Shown: positions 1 to 11,231, counted from the stretch's first letter. The stretch is 64,000 bases of DNA from Legionella cincinnatiensis (GCF_900452415.1 NZ_UGNX01000001.1:1426001-1490000); one strand, 5' to 3'. The notes: generated by a model not told the origin, from the letters alone. Program-made: numbers and translations.

Positions 1-1
1 T

Positions 2-1165
<1,164 letters not shown>

Positions 1166-1167
1166 TC

Positions 1168-2745
1168 ATGAAAGATTTAAAACAGCATCCTTTGTTAATC
1201 CTTGACTTCGGTTCCCAATACACACAACTGATTGCACGACGTGTTCGTGAATTAGGTGTTTATTGTGAAATTCACCCTTTCAATATTGAGCAAGGAAAAT
1301 TTATTGCTCTGAATCCATGTGGTGTAATTTTATCTGGGGGGCCTGCAACAGTAACCTATGATATGAATCCGCGTGCGCCTGAATGGTTATTTACCACCGG
1401 AATACCTATTTTAGGAGTTTGCTATGGAATGCAAACAATGGCAGTTCAATTGGGAGGGGAAGTTCAATCTTCTTCGCTTAGAGAGTTTGGTTATGCAGAA
1501 TTAAAATTACATGGCCACAGTCAGTTATTTTCACAAATTGAAGATCGTATCAATTCTGAGGGTTGTGCTTTATTAGATGTCTGGATGAGTCATGGTGATA
1601 AAGTAACGCAATTACCTCCAGGTTTTAAGATTGTTTGCGAAACACGCAATGCTCCTATTGCTGGAATGGCGGATGAAAGTCGACAAATGTATGGAGTACA
1701 ATTTCACCCAGAAGTAACACATACCTTGCAAGGATTGCGTATTTTGCATCGTTTTGTGGTGGATATTTGTAAGGCTTCGACCAATTGGACTTCTGAGCTT
1801 ATTATTGATGAAGCGATTAGTGAGATAAAGGCTCAAGTAGGAGCAGAGAAAGTCTTACTGGGATTATCTGGAGGTGTAGATTCTTCAGTTGTTGCTGCTT
1901 TATTACACAAAGCAATTGGAAAGCAATTGATTTGTGTTTTCGTGGATACAGGCTTATTGCGTATTCATGAGGCAGATGAGGTTATGAATATGTTTGGCAA
2001 GAACATGGGAGTACAAGTTATTGCCGTGAAAGCCGAAGATAAATTTTTAAATGCATTAAAAGGTGTCACTTGTCCTGAAGAAAAACGCAAAATTATCGGC
2101 CGCACCTTTATTGAAGTATTTGATGAAGAAGCTCACAAGATTCCTGGTGTTTCATGGCTTGCCCAAGGCACCATCTATCCTGATGTTATAGAGTCTGCAG
2201 CAACAAATACAAATGGAGCTTCAATGGTTATTAAATCCCACCATAATGTGGGTGGGTTACCTGAAACGTTAAATTTGAAATTATTAGAGCCTATACGTGA
2301 ATTATTTAAAGATGAGGTTCGCAATATAGGTCTTGAGCTAGGTTTACCTCATGATATGATTTATCGTCATCCATTTCCTGGTCCTGGTTTAGGAGTGCGA
2401 ATTTTAGCTGAAGTGAAAAAGGAATATGCTGATATTTTACGCAAAGCAGATGCGATTTTCATCGATGAATTGAGAAAGGCTGATCTTTATTATAAGGTGA
2501 GTCAAGCATTTGCAGTATTTTTACCCGTTAAAAGTGTGGGTGTGATGGGGGATGGTCGTAAATATGATTATGTCATTTGTCTTCGTGCTGTAGAAACAAT
2601 TGATTTTATGACCGCACATTGGGCACAGTTACCTTGGGATTTTCTTGGTCAAGTTTCCAATCGTATTATAAATGAGGTAGATGGCGTATCACGTGTCACT
2701 TATGATATCTCGGGTAAACCACCAGCTACAATTGAATGGGAATGA
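1168..2745 (+). CDS. guaA: GMP synthase (glutamine-hydrolysing)
   Basis: This enzyme converts XMP, ATP and glutamine to GMP and is the step after guaB. The protein is 525 residues, the normal length. The N-terminal class I glutamine amidotransferase domain has the nucleophile in GVCYGMQ (C85) and its His/Glu partners in QFHPEVTHT. The ATP pyrophosphatase domain carries the PP-loop [11 protein letters not shown], followed by the C-terminal dimerisation domain with [12 protein letters not shown]. The ATG lies two bases after the guaB stop, which indicates translational coupling in a guaBA operon. Nothing appears damaged. Confidence 0.98.
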   Translation: MKDLKQHPLLILDFGSQYTQLIARRVRELGVYCEIHPFNIEQGKFIALNPCGVILSGGPATVTYDMNPRAPEWLFTTGIPILGVCYGMQTMAVQLGGEVQSSSLREFGYAELKLHGHSQLFSQIEDRINSEGCALLDVWMSHGDKVTQLPPGFKIVCETRNAPIAGMADESRQMYGVQFHPEVTHTLQGLRILHRFVVDICKASTNWTSELIIDEAISEIKAQVGAEKVLLGLSGGVDSSVVAALLHKAIGKQLICVFVDTGLLRIHEADEVMNMFGKNMGVQVIAVKAEDKFLNALKGVTCPEEKRKIIGRTFIEVFDEEAHKIPGVSWLAQGTIYPDVIESAATNTNGASMVIKSHHNVGGLPETLNLKLLEPIRELFKDEVRNIGLELGLPHDMIYRHPFPGPGLGVRILAEVKKEYADILRKADAIFIDELRKADLYYKVSQAFAVFLPVKSVGVMGDGRKYDYVICLRAVETIDFMTAHWAQLPWDFLGQVSNRIINEVDGVSRVTYDISGKPPATIEWE

Positions 2746-2793
2746 TATATATACTGCGCACAATCATAATTTGCGTTTTTTAAGTTATTCAAA

Positions 2794-3243
2794 ATGAATG
2801 ATCAATACTGGATGTGTAAAGCTTATGAACAGGCAATTCTTGCTCAAACTGAGGGAGAAATTCCTGTAGGCGCGGTATTAGTGAGTAAAGAGAATGAGTT
2901 ATTAGGAATAGGACGAAACCTCATCCAACAGAGTCATGATCCATCAAGCCATGCAGAAATTCATGCCATCAGAAAGGCATCGCAGCGCTTACAAAATCAC
3001 CGCTTATTGGATACAACTCTATATGTTACTCTGGAACCTTGTGCTATGTGTGCAGGACTTATGGTTCATGCACGCATTAGACGATTGGTTTTTGCGACAC
3101 GTGATTTTAAAGCAGGAGCAGCAGGCTCTGTTTATAATTTATTACAAGGTTATCCGCTAAATCATAAAGTTCAAGTCGATGAAGGAATCATGCAAACTCA
3201 ATGTGCTTCTTTATTAACTGAGTTTTTTAAAACCTGTCGCTAA
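2794..3243 (+). CDS. tadA: tRNA-specific adenosine deaminase (A34 to inosine)
   Basis: TadA deaminates the wobble adenosine of tRNA-Arg(ACG) to inosine. The 149-residue protein has the complete zinc deaminase signature: H53-A-E55 in SSHAEIHAI and the PCxxC ligands in EPCAMCAG (C83, C86). The EIPVGAV segment near residue 22 is typical of TadA and argues against a free-nucleoside or cytosine deaminase. It starts 48 bases after guaA on the same strand and may be part of the same transcript. The gene is intact. Confidence 0.93.
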   Translation: MNDQYWMCKAYEQAILAQTEGEIPVGAVLVSKENELLGIGRNLIQQSHDPSSHAEIHAIRKASQRLQNHRLLDTTLYVTLEPCAMCAGLMVHARIRRLVFATRDFKAGAAGSVYNLLQGYPLNHKVQVDEGIMQTQCASLLTEFFKTCR

Positions 3244-3356
3244 ATTTACTTATTGTTTCGATCTGAAAAAATATACTCCAGTAAATGGTTTTATACGTGT
3301 TGATTCGTTTGATGCAGTGTTAACAGAACTCTATCATGATATGGCTTGAGCGTTTT

Positions 3357-5987
3357 TTAATAGGTGTTGGAAAGCTCTTCAATAAGTTTTTCCCGTAGTA
3401 TTTCTTTTTCCTCAGGAATTAATGCTTGATTTTTTTGATTTGTAATATAAAACGTATCTTCAGCACGTTCTCCAGCAGTTACAATTTTAGCATTATGTAA
3501 ATGAATTTTGAGTGTTGAAAATACCCTACCAATTGTTGCTAGAAGTCCTGGTCGGTCGCTTGTGACTAAAAACAAACGAGTTTGGTTATTTACAATTTCA
3601 TCGTAGTAATGAATTTGAGTTTTAACATTAAAATGCGCTAAAACACGAGACAGTCTTCTTTTCACTACTACAGGCAATTGATCACTTTGAGCTAAATGAA
3701 TACATAAGGCTTCTTTGATGTCGATGGAGCGTTGGGTATCAAAAAATGCCTGATTTTGTTCGTCTAAGATAATATAGGTGTCTAAATCGTATTGATTATC
3801 ACAGGTTAGAATCATTGCTTCCTGAATGGTTACATTGTGATTATTTAAGACTGTTGTTGCAATGGCAAATCGATCATCGCAGTGGGGCATATAGATAAAT
3901 ACTTCAGTTCCACCCTGACTATGATGAGGCATGATCATAACTAAAGGAAAATGAGTACAAGCCAAGATTGCTTTGGTGTGGCGTGCAATTATTTCAGAAG
4001 ATTCATGCAAAAAATATTTATCTTTAAACTGAGCCCATAAATGTTCCACTGTTTTAGAGGCTACACCTTCAGCAATTAATGCGGATAAGGCATTTTGTTT
4101 TCGCACCCTAATGAGCATGGACTCATCCATTAATTCTTGCTCTTTATGGAGCATATGTTTTGCTGCATGATATAACTCTTTAAGCAGAGAGTCTTTCCAT
4201 GAGTTCCATAAAGTAGGATTAGTACCGCAAATGTCTGCAACCGTAAGTAAATATAAATAATCTAAATAGTAGGGCTGAGGTAATAGTTGACAAAAGTTTT
4301 TTATTGTAGTTGGATCGTAAATATCTTGTCGTTGCGCAGTTTGTGACATGATTAAATGATTGCGTACAAGCCAGACAAGTAAATCACAATCTTCTTTTTT
4401 AAGATGATGATTTTTTGCAAAATGAAATACTTCAACAGCGCCCAACTCCGAATGATCACCTCCTCTACCTTTTGCAATATCATGAAATAATGCACTTATA
4501 TATAAAAGCTCAGGTTTATTTAAAGTAGGCATTATTTGAGCACACAGAGGGAATTGTTTTGCATACTTTTCTTGTTTAAAGCGGGAGAGATTACGAATTA
4601 CAAACAAAGTATGTTGATCAACTGTATAAACATGAAAAAGATCATATTGCATTTGTCCAGTAACCATAGCAAAACACTCAAGATAATGAGCTAAAACACC
4701 ATAACGATTCATTCTATGCAGCGCTTTATAAGGATCATTTTCTGTTTTAAGGATGCTCATAAAAAGGTCTGTTGTTTCTTGGGAGGTTTTAAAGCGTTTA
4801 TTCATAAGATAGAGCGATTCTCTAATTAATCGAATTGTATTTGCTCTAACTCCTTCAATATCAGTTCTTTTTGCAATCCAAAGAAATAATTTTAAAAGGG
4901 CTTGAGGATGTTGGCTGAAGATGCGGGAATTTCGTACTTCAATATAATTATTGGAAAGTTGGAATTCATTATCCAAATGAAACAGTTGTTGCTTAGGGGC
5001 GTGCACAATGGTTTCATCAAACCATTGTAATAACATTTCATTAAGTTCTCTATTACGCTTAATGATCTTAAAGTAATCTTTCATGAATTGTTCTATGGCT
5101 AATGAATGCGGTTTATCCTTATAACCAAAAAACTGGGCTAATTTAATTTGGTAATCAAAAGATAAACGTTCTTCTGCTTTTTCAGCCAATACATGCAAGG
5201 CAAAACGTACGCGCCAAAGAAAATGTTGGCAATACATTAAGTTTTCATATTCTTTATCAGTAATAAATCCGTAGCTTATGCCATCTGCTAATTTTTTAAT
5301 ATTAAAATGACGTTTACCTATACTCAGTAAAATTTGTAGATCGCGTAATCCTCCTGGGCCATATTTAACATTGGGTTCTAAGTTGTATGCTGTTTCACCA
5401 TATTTAGCATCACGTTTTTCTTGTTCTTGACGTTTTGCTAAAAAATAATCATGACTGGTCCACATATGTAAAGGATGAGTTTGATAAATTAATTCCTCCA
5501 TCAATGCACCGCGGCCATATAATAAAAACATGTCCATAAGACTAGAGATGACGGTAATATCTTGTCCGGCTAATTCTGCGCAATCAGAAACACTCGTAAT
5601 TTGATGACTTAGATTTAACCCTACGTCCCAGCAATCTTGGATGAAGTTTTGCGCATATTGCAATTGTGATTTTGAAACTTTATCAGTATGTATTAAAAGT
5701 AAATCAATATCGGAATAAAGGAGCAACTCTCGGCGCCCGTAACCACCTAAGGCTAGAAGACAAAAAACATCATGATCCAGTTTGTTTTTAATGAAAAGGG
5801 TGATCACCAGCTCATCAATAAAGGCAACCAATTTGCGAATGATTGTAGTAACATTGGTTTTATAATCAAACTCTTTCCTAAGTTTTTCTTTAAATTCTTT
5901 AACCGTATTTTTAAGCTGATGTAAATTTACTGACATTCCTGATAAAAAGGGATGGGCAGCATTGGAATGTTTATTTTCGTTCTTCAT
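3357..5987 (-). CDS. glnD: Bifunctional PII uridylyltransferase / uridylyl-removing enzyme
   Basis: GlnD senses glutamine and adds or removes UMP on PII proteins, which links nitrogen status to glutamine synthetase control. The 876 residues show the family's four-part layout. A nucleotidyltransferase core has GGYGRRELLLYSDIDLLL. A linker precedes an HD hydrolase domain with LFHDIAKGRGGDHSELG. Two C-terminal ACT domains follow, the last with LVTSDRPGLLATIGRVF. Its start overlaps the end of map by 17 bases, so the two are translationally coupled. It converges on tadA. Length and motifs indicate a functional gene. Confidence 0.96.
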   Translation of the reverse strand: MKNENKHSNAAHPFLSGMSVNLHQLKNTVKEFKEKLRKEFDYKTNVTTIIRKLVAFIDELVITLFIKNKLDHDVFCLLALGGYGRRELLLYSDIDLLLIHTDKVSKSQLQYAQNFIQDCWDVGLNLSHQITSVSDCAELAGQDITVISSLMDMFLLYGRGALMEELIYQTHPLHMWTSHDYFLAKRQEQEKRDAKYGETAYNLEPNVKYGPGGLRDLQILLSIGKRHFNIKKLADGISYGFITDKEYENLMYCQHFLWRVRFALHVLAEKAEERLSFDYQIKLAQFFGYKDKPHSLAIEQFMKDYFKIIKRNRELNEMLLQWFDETIVHAPKQQLFHLDNEFQLSNNYIEVRNSRIFSQHPQALLKLFLWIAKRTDIEGVRANTIRLIRESLYLMNKRFKTSQETTDLFMSILKTENDPYKALHRMNRYGVLAHYLECFAMVTGQMQYDLFHVYTVDQHTLFVIRNLSRFKQEKYAKQFPLCAQIMPTLNKPELLYISALFHDIAKGRGGDHSELGAVEVFHFAKNHHLKKEDCDLLVWLVRNHLIMSQTAQRQDIYDPTTIKNFCQLLPQPYYLDYLYLLTVADICGTNPTLWNSWKDSLLKELYHAAKHMLHKEQELMDESMLIRVRKQNALSALIAEGVASKTVEHLWAQFKDKYFLHESSEIIARHTKAILACTHFPLVMIMPHHSQGGTEVFIYMPHCDDRFAIATTVLNNHNVTIQEAMILTCDNQYDLDTYIILDEQNQAFFDTQRSIDIKEALCIHLAQSDQLPVVVKRRLSRVLAHFNVKTQIHYYDEIVNNQTRLFLVTSDRPGLLATIGRVFSTLKIHLHNAKIVTAGERAEDTFYITNQKNQALIPEEKEILREKLIEELSNTY

Positions 5988-6738
5988 TGCGCAGAGTTAA
6001 AATTTCTACACCGTTATCTGTGACCAATAAGGTATGTTCCCATTGGGCTGAAAGGCTGTGATCTTTGGTGACTACTGTCCAATGATCAGGTAATAATCGT
6101 GTATGATGTTTTCCAACATTGATCATTGGTTCAATTGTAAAAGTCATGCCTTGCTCTAATCTCATTCCAGTTCCAGGTACTCCATAATGTAATACTTGTG
6201 GATCTTCATGAAAAATGCGACCTATGCCATGGCCGCAATAGTCGCGTACCACGGAGCAACGGTTTTTCTCCGCATACTGTTGAATTGCATGGCCTATATC
6301 TCCTAAATGAATGCCTGGCTTGACCATTTCAATTCCGATAAATAGACAATCATGGGCTACTTGGACTACATGCTTTGCTTTAACTGATGGATTGCCAATA
6401 AAAAACATTTTGCTGGTATCGCCATGATAGTCATTTTTGATAACAGTCACATCAATATTAATGATGTCTCCGTCTTTTAAAACTTTTTTTCCAGGTATCC
6501 CGTGACATACGACATGATTAACTGAAGTGCAAATGGATTTAGGAAAACCATTATAATTTAAAGGAGCAGGAATGGCTTTTTGTGTATTTACAATGTAATC
6601 ATGACATAAGGTATTAAGCTCATCCGTTGTAATACCTTCTTGTACGTGAGGGGTTATCATTTCAAGAACCTCCGCGGCAAGTTTGCCAGCGACACGCATT
6701 TTTTCTATTTCGTCAGGAGTTTTTATTGTAACTGCCAT
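5971..6738 (-). CDS. map: Methionine aminopeptidase type I
   Basis: Map removes the initiator methionine from nascent proteins. The 255-residue protein has all five dinuclear metal ligands of the pita-bread fold: D96 (INIDVTV), D107 (YHGDTSK), H170 (CGHGIG), E203 (FTIEPM) and E234 (WEHTLL), plus the substrate-binding His in VVCHGIPG. It is the upstream gene of a two-gene unit with glnD. The order map-glnD is common in proteobacteria. The gene is intact. Confidence 0.97.
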   Translation of the reverse strand: MAVTIKTPDEIEKMRVAGKLAAEVLEMITPHVQEGITTDELNTLCHDYIVNTQKAIPAPLNYNGFPKSICTSVNHVVCHGIPGKKVLKDGDIINIDVTVIKNDYHGDTSKMFFIGNPSVKAKHVVQVAHDCLFIGIEMVKPGIHLGDIGHAIQQYAEKNRCSVVRDYCGHGIGRIFHEDPQVLHYGVPGTGMRLEQGMTFTIEPMINVGKHHTRLLPDHWTVVTKDHSLSAQWEHTLLVTDNGVEILTLRNEERK

Positions 6739-7013
6739 TATGAATCCAAAAAGTGTTATTTATTAGTGTTCCAAAGTTTATAGAGTGGCTAAATTAAAGA
6801 AAAATTTCTGGCATTATCAATCAAATATCCACAGATGAACAAAAAATACCCCCCAATTGTGACTATGAGATAAATGATGTTTTTTTGGAACGAGATCGAT
6901 TTTATCATAACTGATTTTGTATGTCATCGAATTGCTTTTGCAATCAAAGTTAGCTATCAATCAATTCAGTTTATACTTAATTTAATAAGGCCTATTTATC
7001 TTAAGGAAAGAAA

Positions 7014-7319
7014 ATGAAAATACATGTATCTTCTGTCATTTTTTTAATGTTTTTTTTCTTAAATACATCTGTTTTTGCTGATGAATATAGTGGTTATCAT
7101 AGCGGTAATTATGAACATAATGGCTATCACAATAACGTCTGGTATGGTGGTACTATAGATGTCAATTCATGGGATGATGGAATTTGGTATGATAATAATC
7201 TAAATGATGATACAAATGTAGTAGTAGGGGTGCCTGATGAGGGGTATTATGATCCTTCATGCCAAACAATCGATGATTGCAGTACAGGTACATGCATGTT
7301 AGTAAATACGTGTGAATAA
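7014..7319 (+). CDS. Small exported protein with C-terminal four-cysteine motif, function unknown
   Basis: The protein has 101 residues, and I cannot assign it a function. A Sec signal peptide is clear: MKIHVSSV, a hydrophobic stretch rich in Phe and Leu, then a cleavage site after SVFA. The mature part is acidic and rich in Tyr, Gly and Asn (repeated GYH and NGYH-like units), without obvious globular motifs. The last 20 residues carry four cysteines spaced C-x5-C-x4-C-x5-C (SCQTIDDCSTGTCMLVNTCE). This resembles the DDC..G.C disulphide modules of other exported bacterial proteins. A good ribosome site, AAGGAAAG, precedes the ATG. The next gene begins ten bases later, so the two may be co-transcribed. 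Confidence 0.75.
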   Translation: MKIHVSSVIFLMFFFLNTSVFADEYSGYHSGNYEHNGYHNNVWYGGTIDVNSWDDGIWYDNNLNDDTNVVVGVPDEGYYDPSCQTIDDCSTGTCMLVNTCE

Positions 7320-7328
7320 AGACGGATT

Positions 7329-8375
7329 ATGCATAATAATAAATTTCAATGGGCGGTAATAGGAGCAGGACCTGCTGGAATTGCAGCGGTGGGTAAGTTA
7401 TTGGATCATGGTATCTTACCGGAGCATATTCTTTGGTTAGATCCTCATTTTAAAGTGGGTGATCTGGGTTTTTTTTGGCCGAACGTATCGAGTAATACTA
7501 AGGTAAAGCTCTTTAAAAATTTTTTGTTAGCGGCTAACTCTTTTCATTACAAAGACGCCACTATTGATTTTAAATTAAACCACTTACCAGAAGATGAAAC
7601 ATGTACTTTAGCTTATGTGGTTGAACCGTTGCAGTGGGTTACTGATCATCTCTTAAAAAAAGTCCAGGCCATAAAAACAACAATTCATACTATGTTTTTG
7701 TCTGATCGGTTATGGTCCTTAAGTTCAGAGACAGAAACTTTTTACGCTAAAAATGTGATTTTAGCTACTGGTGCATTGCCTTCCTCGCTTAATTATCCTG
7801 GAGTGAATGTCATTCCTTTTGATATTGCGATTGATAAAGAAAAATTATCTTCGATGTTTCATCGTGATGAAACTTACGGAGTATTTGGTTCGTCTCATTC
7901 TGCAATCATTATCTTAAAACATCTAGTCGATTTAGGTGCAAAAAAAGTTATCAATTTTTATCGTTCACCTTGCTGTTATGCCATTGAAATGGATAATTGG
8001 ATTCTTTTTGATAATACTGGACTTAAAGGTCAAAGTGCGGCATGGGCTCGAGAAAATATTGATGGAATTTTACCCTCAAACCTTGTTCGTTATAATGTTA
8101 GTGAACCTAACATTGCACGTTTTTTACCAGAATGTGATCATGTTATTTATGCAGTAGGTTTTGAGAAGCGTAAAGCTATTGTTATTGGTGATTATGAATA
8201 TTCTCATCATAATCCCTATGTAGGTATTATTGGCCCGGGATTATTTGGTTTGGGTATTGCATATCCTGAAACAAAGGCAGATATCTATGGTAATGTGGAG
8301 TCTCAGGTCGGATTATGGAAGTTTATGGTGTACCTTAATAAGATTATGCCTATTTGGTTTAAATATCCTGCTTGA
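7329..8375 (+). CDS. FAD/NAD(P)-dependent oxidoreductase
   Basis: The protein is 348 residues with an N-terminal dinucleotide-binding fold (VIGAGPAGIAAVGKLL). A second conserved ATG-type element, ILATGALPSS, lies near residue 150. A degenerate second Rossmann segment (YGVFGSSHSAIIILKHL) follows, and the C-terminal IYAVGFEKR closes the FAD site. This arrangement fits the two-domain flavin monooxygenase / pyridine nucleotide oxidoreductase superfamily. No redox-active CxxxxC disulphide is present, which argues against a thioredoxin- or glutathione-reductase type. The substrate cannot be told from sequence. A hairpin lies 24 bases after the stop. Confidence 0.7.
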   Translation: MHNNKFQWAVIGAGPAGIAAVGKLLDHGILPEHILWLDPHFKVGDLGFFWPNVSSNTKVKLFKNFLLAANSFHYKDATIDFKLNHLPEDETCTLAYVVEPLQWVTDHLLKKVQAIKTTIHTMFLSDRLWSLSSETETFYAKNVILATGALPSSLNYPGVNVIPFDIAIDKEKLSSMFHRDETYGVFGSSHSAIIILKHLVDLGAKKVINFYRSPCCYAIEMDNWILFDNTGLKGQSAAWARENIDGILPSNLVRYNVSEPNIARFLPECDHVIYAVGFEKRKAIVIGDYEYSHHNPYVGIIGPGLFGLGIAYPETKADIYGNVESQVGLWKFMVYLNKIMPIWFKYPA

Positions 8376-8398
8376 ATCATATCAATGCATCTGCGCGT

Positions 8399-8422
8399 CA
8401 GTAAGTGGAGGATCACTTACTG
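8399..8422. terminator. 9-bp hairpin after the oxidoreductase gene
   Basis: CAGTAAGTG and CACTTACTG form a perfect 9-bp stem around a 6-base loop, 24 bases after the stop of the oxidoreductase gene. There is no T-run after it, so a factor-independent terminator is possible but weakly supported. It may instead act as an mRNA 3'-end stabiliser. Confidence 0.4.
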
Positions 8423-8527
8423 GCATTGAGGTTGCAAAATTTAACTCTGCCAGCCTTTCCCACTCTACTATCTAATTAATAAAAAAATTTGTAAACTATA
8501 CTCCCTTTTGAGGAGTGAACCATTATA

Positions 8528-10150
8528 TTGAAACGTACTAGTTATTGGTCTAGTGAATTAATCACTTTATTATGCAGCATTTTTTTTACCTTAGCATGTA
8601 ATACCTCCTTTTGGACTGAATTATTACGCGATAAGGAATTAATGAATGCCCATACCTGGTTTGTGATTTTTGGTACAGCAATCGCAATCACTGGATTACA
8701 GTGGTTTTTGCTCTTATTAGTGATTAATCGTTGGACTTTTAAGTGGGTTACCAGTTGCCTTTTTTTGATCACATCTATTGCAGTTTATTTCATGAGCACT
8801 TTTCATGTTTATATTGATTCCACAATGATCACTAATATTGTGAGCACTGATTATCATGAAAGTAGAGAGTTTCTGCAATGGCGAATTCTTCCTTATTTTT
8901 TATTATTGGGTGTCCTTCCTTGTTGGATTATATGGCAAATCGAAATTTATAAAAGAAGCCTGACTTCTTATTGGATTGGGCGATTAGGAACAATTTTTTT
9001 ATCGCTATGTATGGTTTTTGGGGGGGGATGGGCAGTGTTTCATGATCTTGGCCCAGTTCATCGAGAGCGGAAGGAAATTGTTTATTTGATTACTCCATTA
9101 AATTTAATTTCATCTTCTGTAAAAGCATATAGGAAGACTCGCCAAGTTCTGGCGGATAAAACAAAAATCAAAATTGGTGAAGATGCATATCAGCTTCCAC
9201 GCGCAGAAAATAGTAAACCTCGAGTTATAGTACTTGTAATTGGTGAAACGGTTCGAGCACTAAATTGGGGATTGAACGGTTATCACCGGCAGACAACACC
9301 TGAACTTGCAAAACGTCATGTAATTAATTTTAATCAAGTAACGAGTTGTGGCACTACAACCGCAGTTTCTCTACCCTGCATGTTTTCTCCTTATGGAATC
9401 CATGCTTATGACAGTCAAAAAATAAATCAAACAGAGTCTTTATTGCATCTACTCGATCGAGCTAATATTTCAGTATTGTGGCGAGATAACCAATCAGGAT
9501 GTAAAGGAGTATGCGATGGCTTGGTCACTGAAAAATTGGAAATAGATGCTTTATGTAAAAAAGGGCGTTGTTTTGATGAAATTCTTTTGCATCAACTGGA
9601 ACAACGTATTGTCAAAAATAAGGAAGATCAGTTAATCATACTCCATATGCTAGGTAATCATGGCCCCGCATATTACGAGCGATACCCAATGCAGTTTAAA
9701 CGTTGGCAACCTACCTGTGAAACTACGGATTTATCCAGTTGCTCGCAAAAAGCTCTAATCAATACTTACGATAATGCTATTTTGTATACTGATACCATGT
9801 TAGCGAATGCTATTGATCTATTAGAAACGATAAAAACCCATGATACAGGACTGATTTATGTTTCTGATCATGGGGAATCATTGGGAGAACATAAGTTGTT
9901 TCTACATGGACTTCCCTATTTTATGGCTCCGGATGAACAAAAAAAGGTGCCAATGATCTTGTGGATGTCCCAAGGGCTTACAAAGCAATTAGTAGTAAAA
10001 GAGGATTGTCTACGCGATAAACAATCGGATTCTCTATCTCATGATTATCTGTTTTCTACATTGCTGGCTTTTTTTGATGTGAAAACAAAAGAATATGATT
10101 CAACATTTGATTTGACTTATTCGTGTCGAAATTTGAATAAGACCGTATAA
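8528..10150 (+). CDS. eptA: Lipid A phosphoethanolamine transferase (EptA/MCR family)
   Basis: EptA-family enzymes transfer phosphoethanolamine to lipid A in the periplasmic leaflet, lowering surface charge and cationic-peptide binding. The protein is 540 residues, the usual length. The N-terminal ~180 residues contain about five membrane segments. The soluble alkaline-phosphatase-like domain has the zinc ligand E240 in VIGETVRALN, the nucleophile region CGTTTAVSLPCMFS with T278 as the likely phosphorylated Thr, HMLGNHGPAYYERYP, and SDHGESLGEH near the end. The start codon is TTG preceded by GAGGAG. It lies 150 bases downstream of the oxidoreductase gene. Which lipid A phosphate is modified cannot be read from sequence. 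Confidence 0.88.
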   Translation: MKRTSYWSSELITLLCSIFFTLACNTSFWTELLRDKELMNAHTWFVIFGTAIAITGLQWFLLLLVINRWTFKWVTSCLFLITSIAVYFMSTFHVYIDSTMITNIVSTDYHESREFLQWRILPYFLLLGVLPCWIIWQIEIYKRSLTSYWIGRLGTIFLSLCMVFGGGWAVFHDLGPVHRERKEIVYLITPLNLISSSVKAYRKTRQVLADKTKIKIGEDAYQLPRAENSKPRVIVLVIGETVRALNWGLNGYHRQTTPELAKRHVINFNQVTSCGTTTAVSLPCMFSPYGIHAYDSQKINQTESLLHLLDRANISVLWRDNQSGCKGVCDGLVTEKLEIDALCKKGRCFDEILLHQLEQRIVKNKEDQLIILHMLGNHGPAYYERYPMQFKRWQPTCETTDLSSCSQKALINTYDNAILYTDTMLANAIDLLETIKTHDTGLIYVSDHGESLGEHKLFLHGLPYFMAPDEQKKVPMILWMSQGLTKQLVVKEDCLRDKQSDSLSHDYLFSTLLAFFDVKTKEYDSTFDLTYSCRNLNKTV

Positions 10151-10238
10151 TGTTTTAAACGATAAAAAAGTCACTTTATTTTTTACATCGAACTAATGTT
10201 ACATTAGTGTCAGTTATGGATATGGATGTAATTATAAG

Positions 10239-10598
10239 CAGTTCCTATCACGAATCGTTCCGGCTAAGGGGCGCGGTGGTGTAATAAGCCCATTACTGGC
10301 AAACTTATTTCTACACTACGCTTTTGATAAAGAGAGGGAACGGAATTATCCGCAAAACTCATTTGAAAGGTACTTTGATGATATTGTTGCACATTGCCAA
10401 TTGGAAGAAGAGACTTATAAACTCAAGAAGGCATTGAACTGCGGTTACTTGAAATGCAAACTGGAGCTTCATCCTGCTATTGGTCCGATGGGCAATGAAA
10501 ATATAAAAAGCTGGAAGGACACTAAAGGCGTGCTACATATTGGCTGGGACAAGTCGCAAAACGCGACACAAAACTGTTTCCTCATTGGAAACGCTTAA
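10239..10598 (+). pseudogene. Fragment of group II intron reverse transcriptase/maturase
   Basis: Reading in one frame up to a stop at 10596 gives GGVISPLLANLFLHYAFD, FERYFDDIVAHC and CKLELHP, the palm motifs of LtrA-type intron-encoded reverse transcriptases. The catalytic YADD is changed to YFDD, and the preceding GTPQGG has become AKGRGG. Only about 120 residues of a protein that is normally 400-600 remain. The N-terminal fingers, most of the thumb and the maturase domain are gone, and no start codon or ribosome site fits. It is non-functional. Confidence 0.75.
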
Positions 10599-10624
10599 GG
10601 CTTTTCCCTGCGACTGGCCAAGAA

Positions 10625-10660
10625 GAGTCGGATGAGCGGAGACATTCAAGTCCGGTTCTG
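10625..10660 (+). ncRNA. Group II intron domain V-like hairpin
   Basis: AGAGTCGGA (10625-10633) pairs with TCCGGTTCT (10652-10660), with two wobble pairs, around an inner GCGGAGACA loop region carrying a GAGA tetraloop-like turn. This matches the form of group II intron domain V. The catalytic triad normally read as AGC in GAGCCG is AGT here (GAGTCG), which agrees with loss of activity. Confidence 0.6.
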
Positions 10661-10715
10661 TGAGAACTTGAGTGGGAGATCCCCTCGGGCTACTCGACTT
10701 CTTATCCTGTGCTAA

Positions 10716-11210
10716 ACCAAGCGCAATCTCAATCGTTGTAAACAGCGCCTCATGCAGATATTACATGAAAGGCGTCTGCGCTTGTCCGGTAAAAAAACGC
10801 GTATTGGGTCAATTGATAAAGGCTTTCACTTTTTAGGCATCCAATATCTACAGACGCGACCTGTGGATAACACCACAATAACACAGGCTATTGTAACTGT
10901 TTTTAACGTGGAGTAAGTTGATCAAAACCAATCCAAACCTGCGGGGTAGAGACAATTTGGCAACCCGATGAGCAGCCCCTTTTGCAAACACACATTGTTC
11001 CTCATGCAAGAACATTGCGCAAAGCGCGCGTGCAAGTTAAATGGATGGTCAAAGATGGGTTGTCTGCCTGGCGAATTATCAGTTACTTGCAGGGATGGTG
11101 TCTGTAGTGGGTGAGAATAGCAGCACACTGGTTATACCAGGGCTTGCTTTTATGGCTTTTAAACTCATGCTGGGATGAGCATGTGGCGGCGTACGCCGCC
11201 AGGCTTCTTC
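10716..11210 (+). pseudogene. Second, different reverse transcriptase remnant (C-terminal part)
   Basis: Directly after the intron end the sequence encodes RLRLSGKKTRIGSIDKGFHF followed by LGIQYLQTRPVDN in the frame of base 10752, up to a stop at 10914. It then shifts frame and resumes at 10922 as IVPHARTLRKARVQVKW, then MVKDGLSAWRIISYLQGW. An in-frame TAG occurs at 11105, after which the frame continues to about 11210. The KKTRIG..KGFHFLG block is the palm-to-thumb junction of retroelement reverse transcriptases other than the intron type above. The frameshift and the stop make it a pseudogene. The GC content is visibly higher than in neighbouring genes, which points to transfer. Confidence 0.6.
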
Positions 11211-11231
11211 ATAGCCATGCAGTCAACTTGG

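Larger units (their letters stand above)
10239..10700 (+). mobile_element. Decayed group II intron (3' part)
   Basis: The segment contains, in the order expected for a group II intron, a fragment of an intron-encoded reverse transcriptase (10239-10598), a domain V-like hairpin (10625-10660) and a domain VI-like region ending in the typical GGGCTACTCGAC at about 10687-10698. The 5' part of the intron and the maturase/X domain are absent. The usual reverse-transcriptase motifs are altered, so the element is a relic. The 3' boundary is approximate. Confidence 0.7.
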
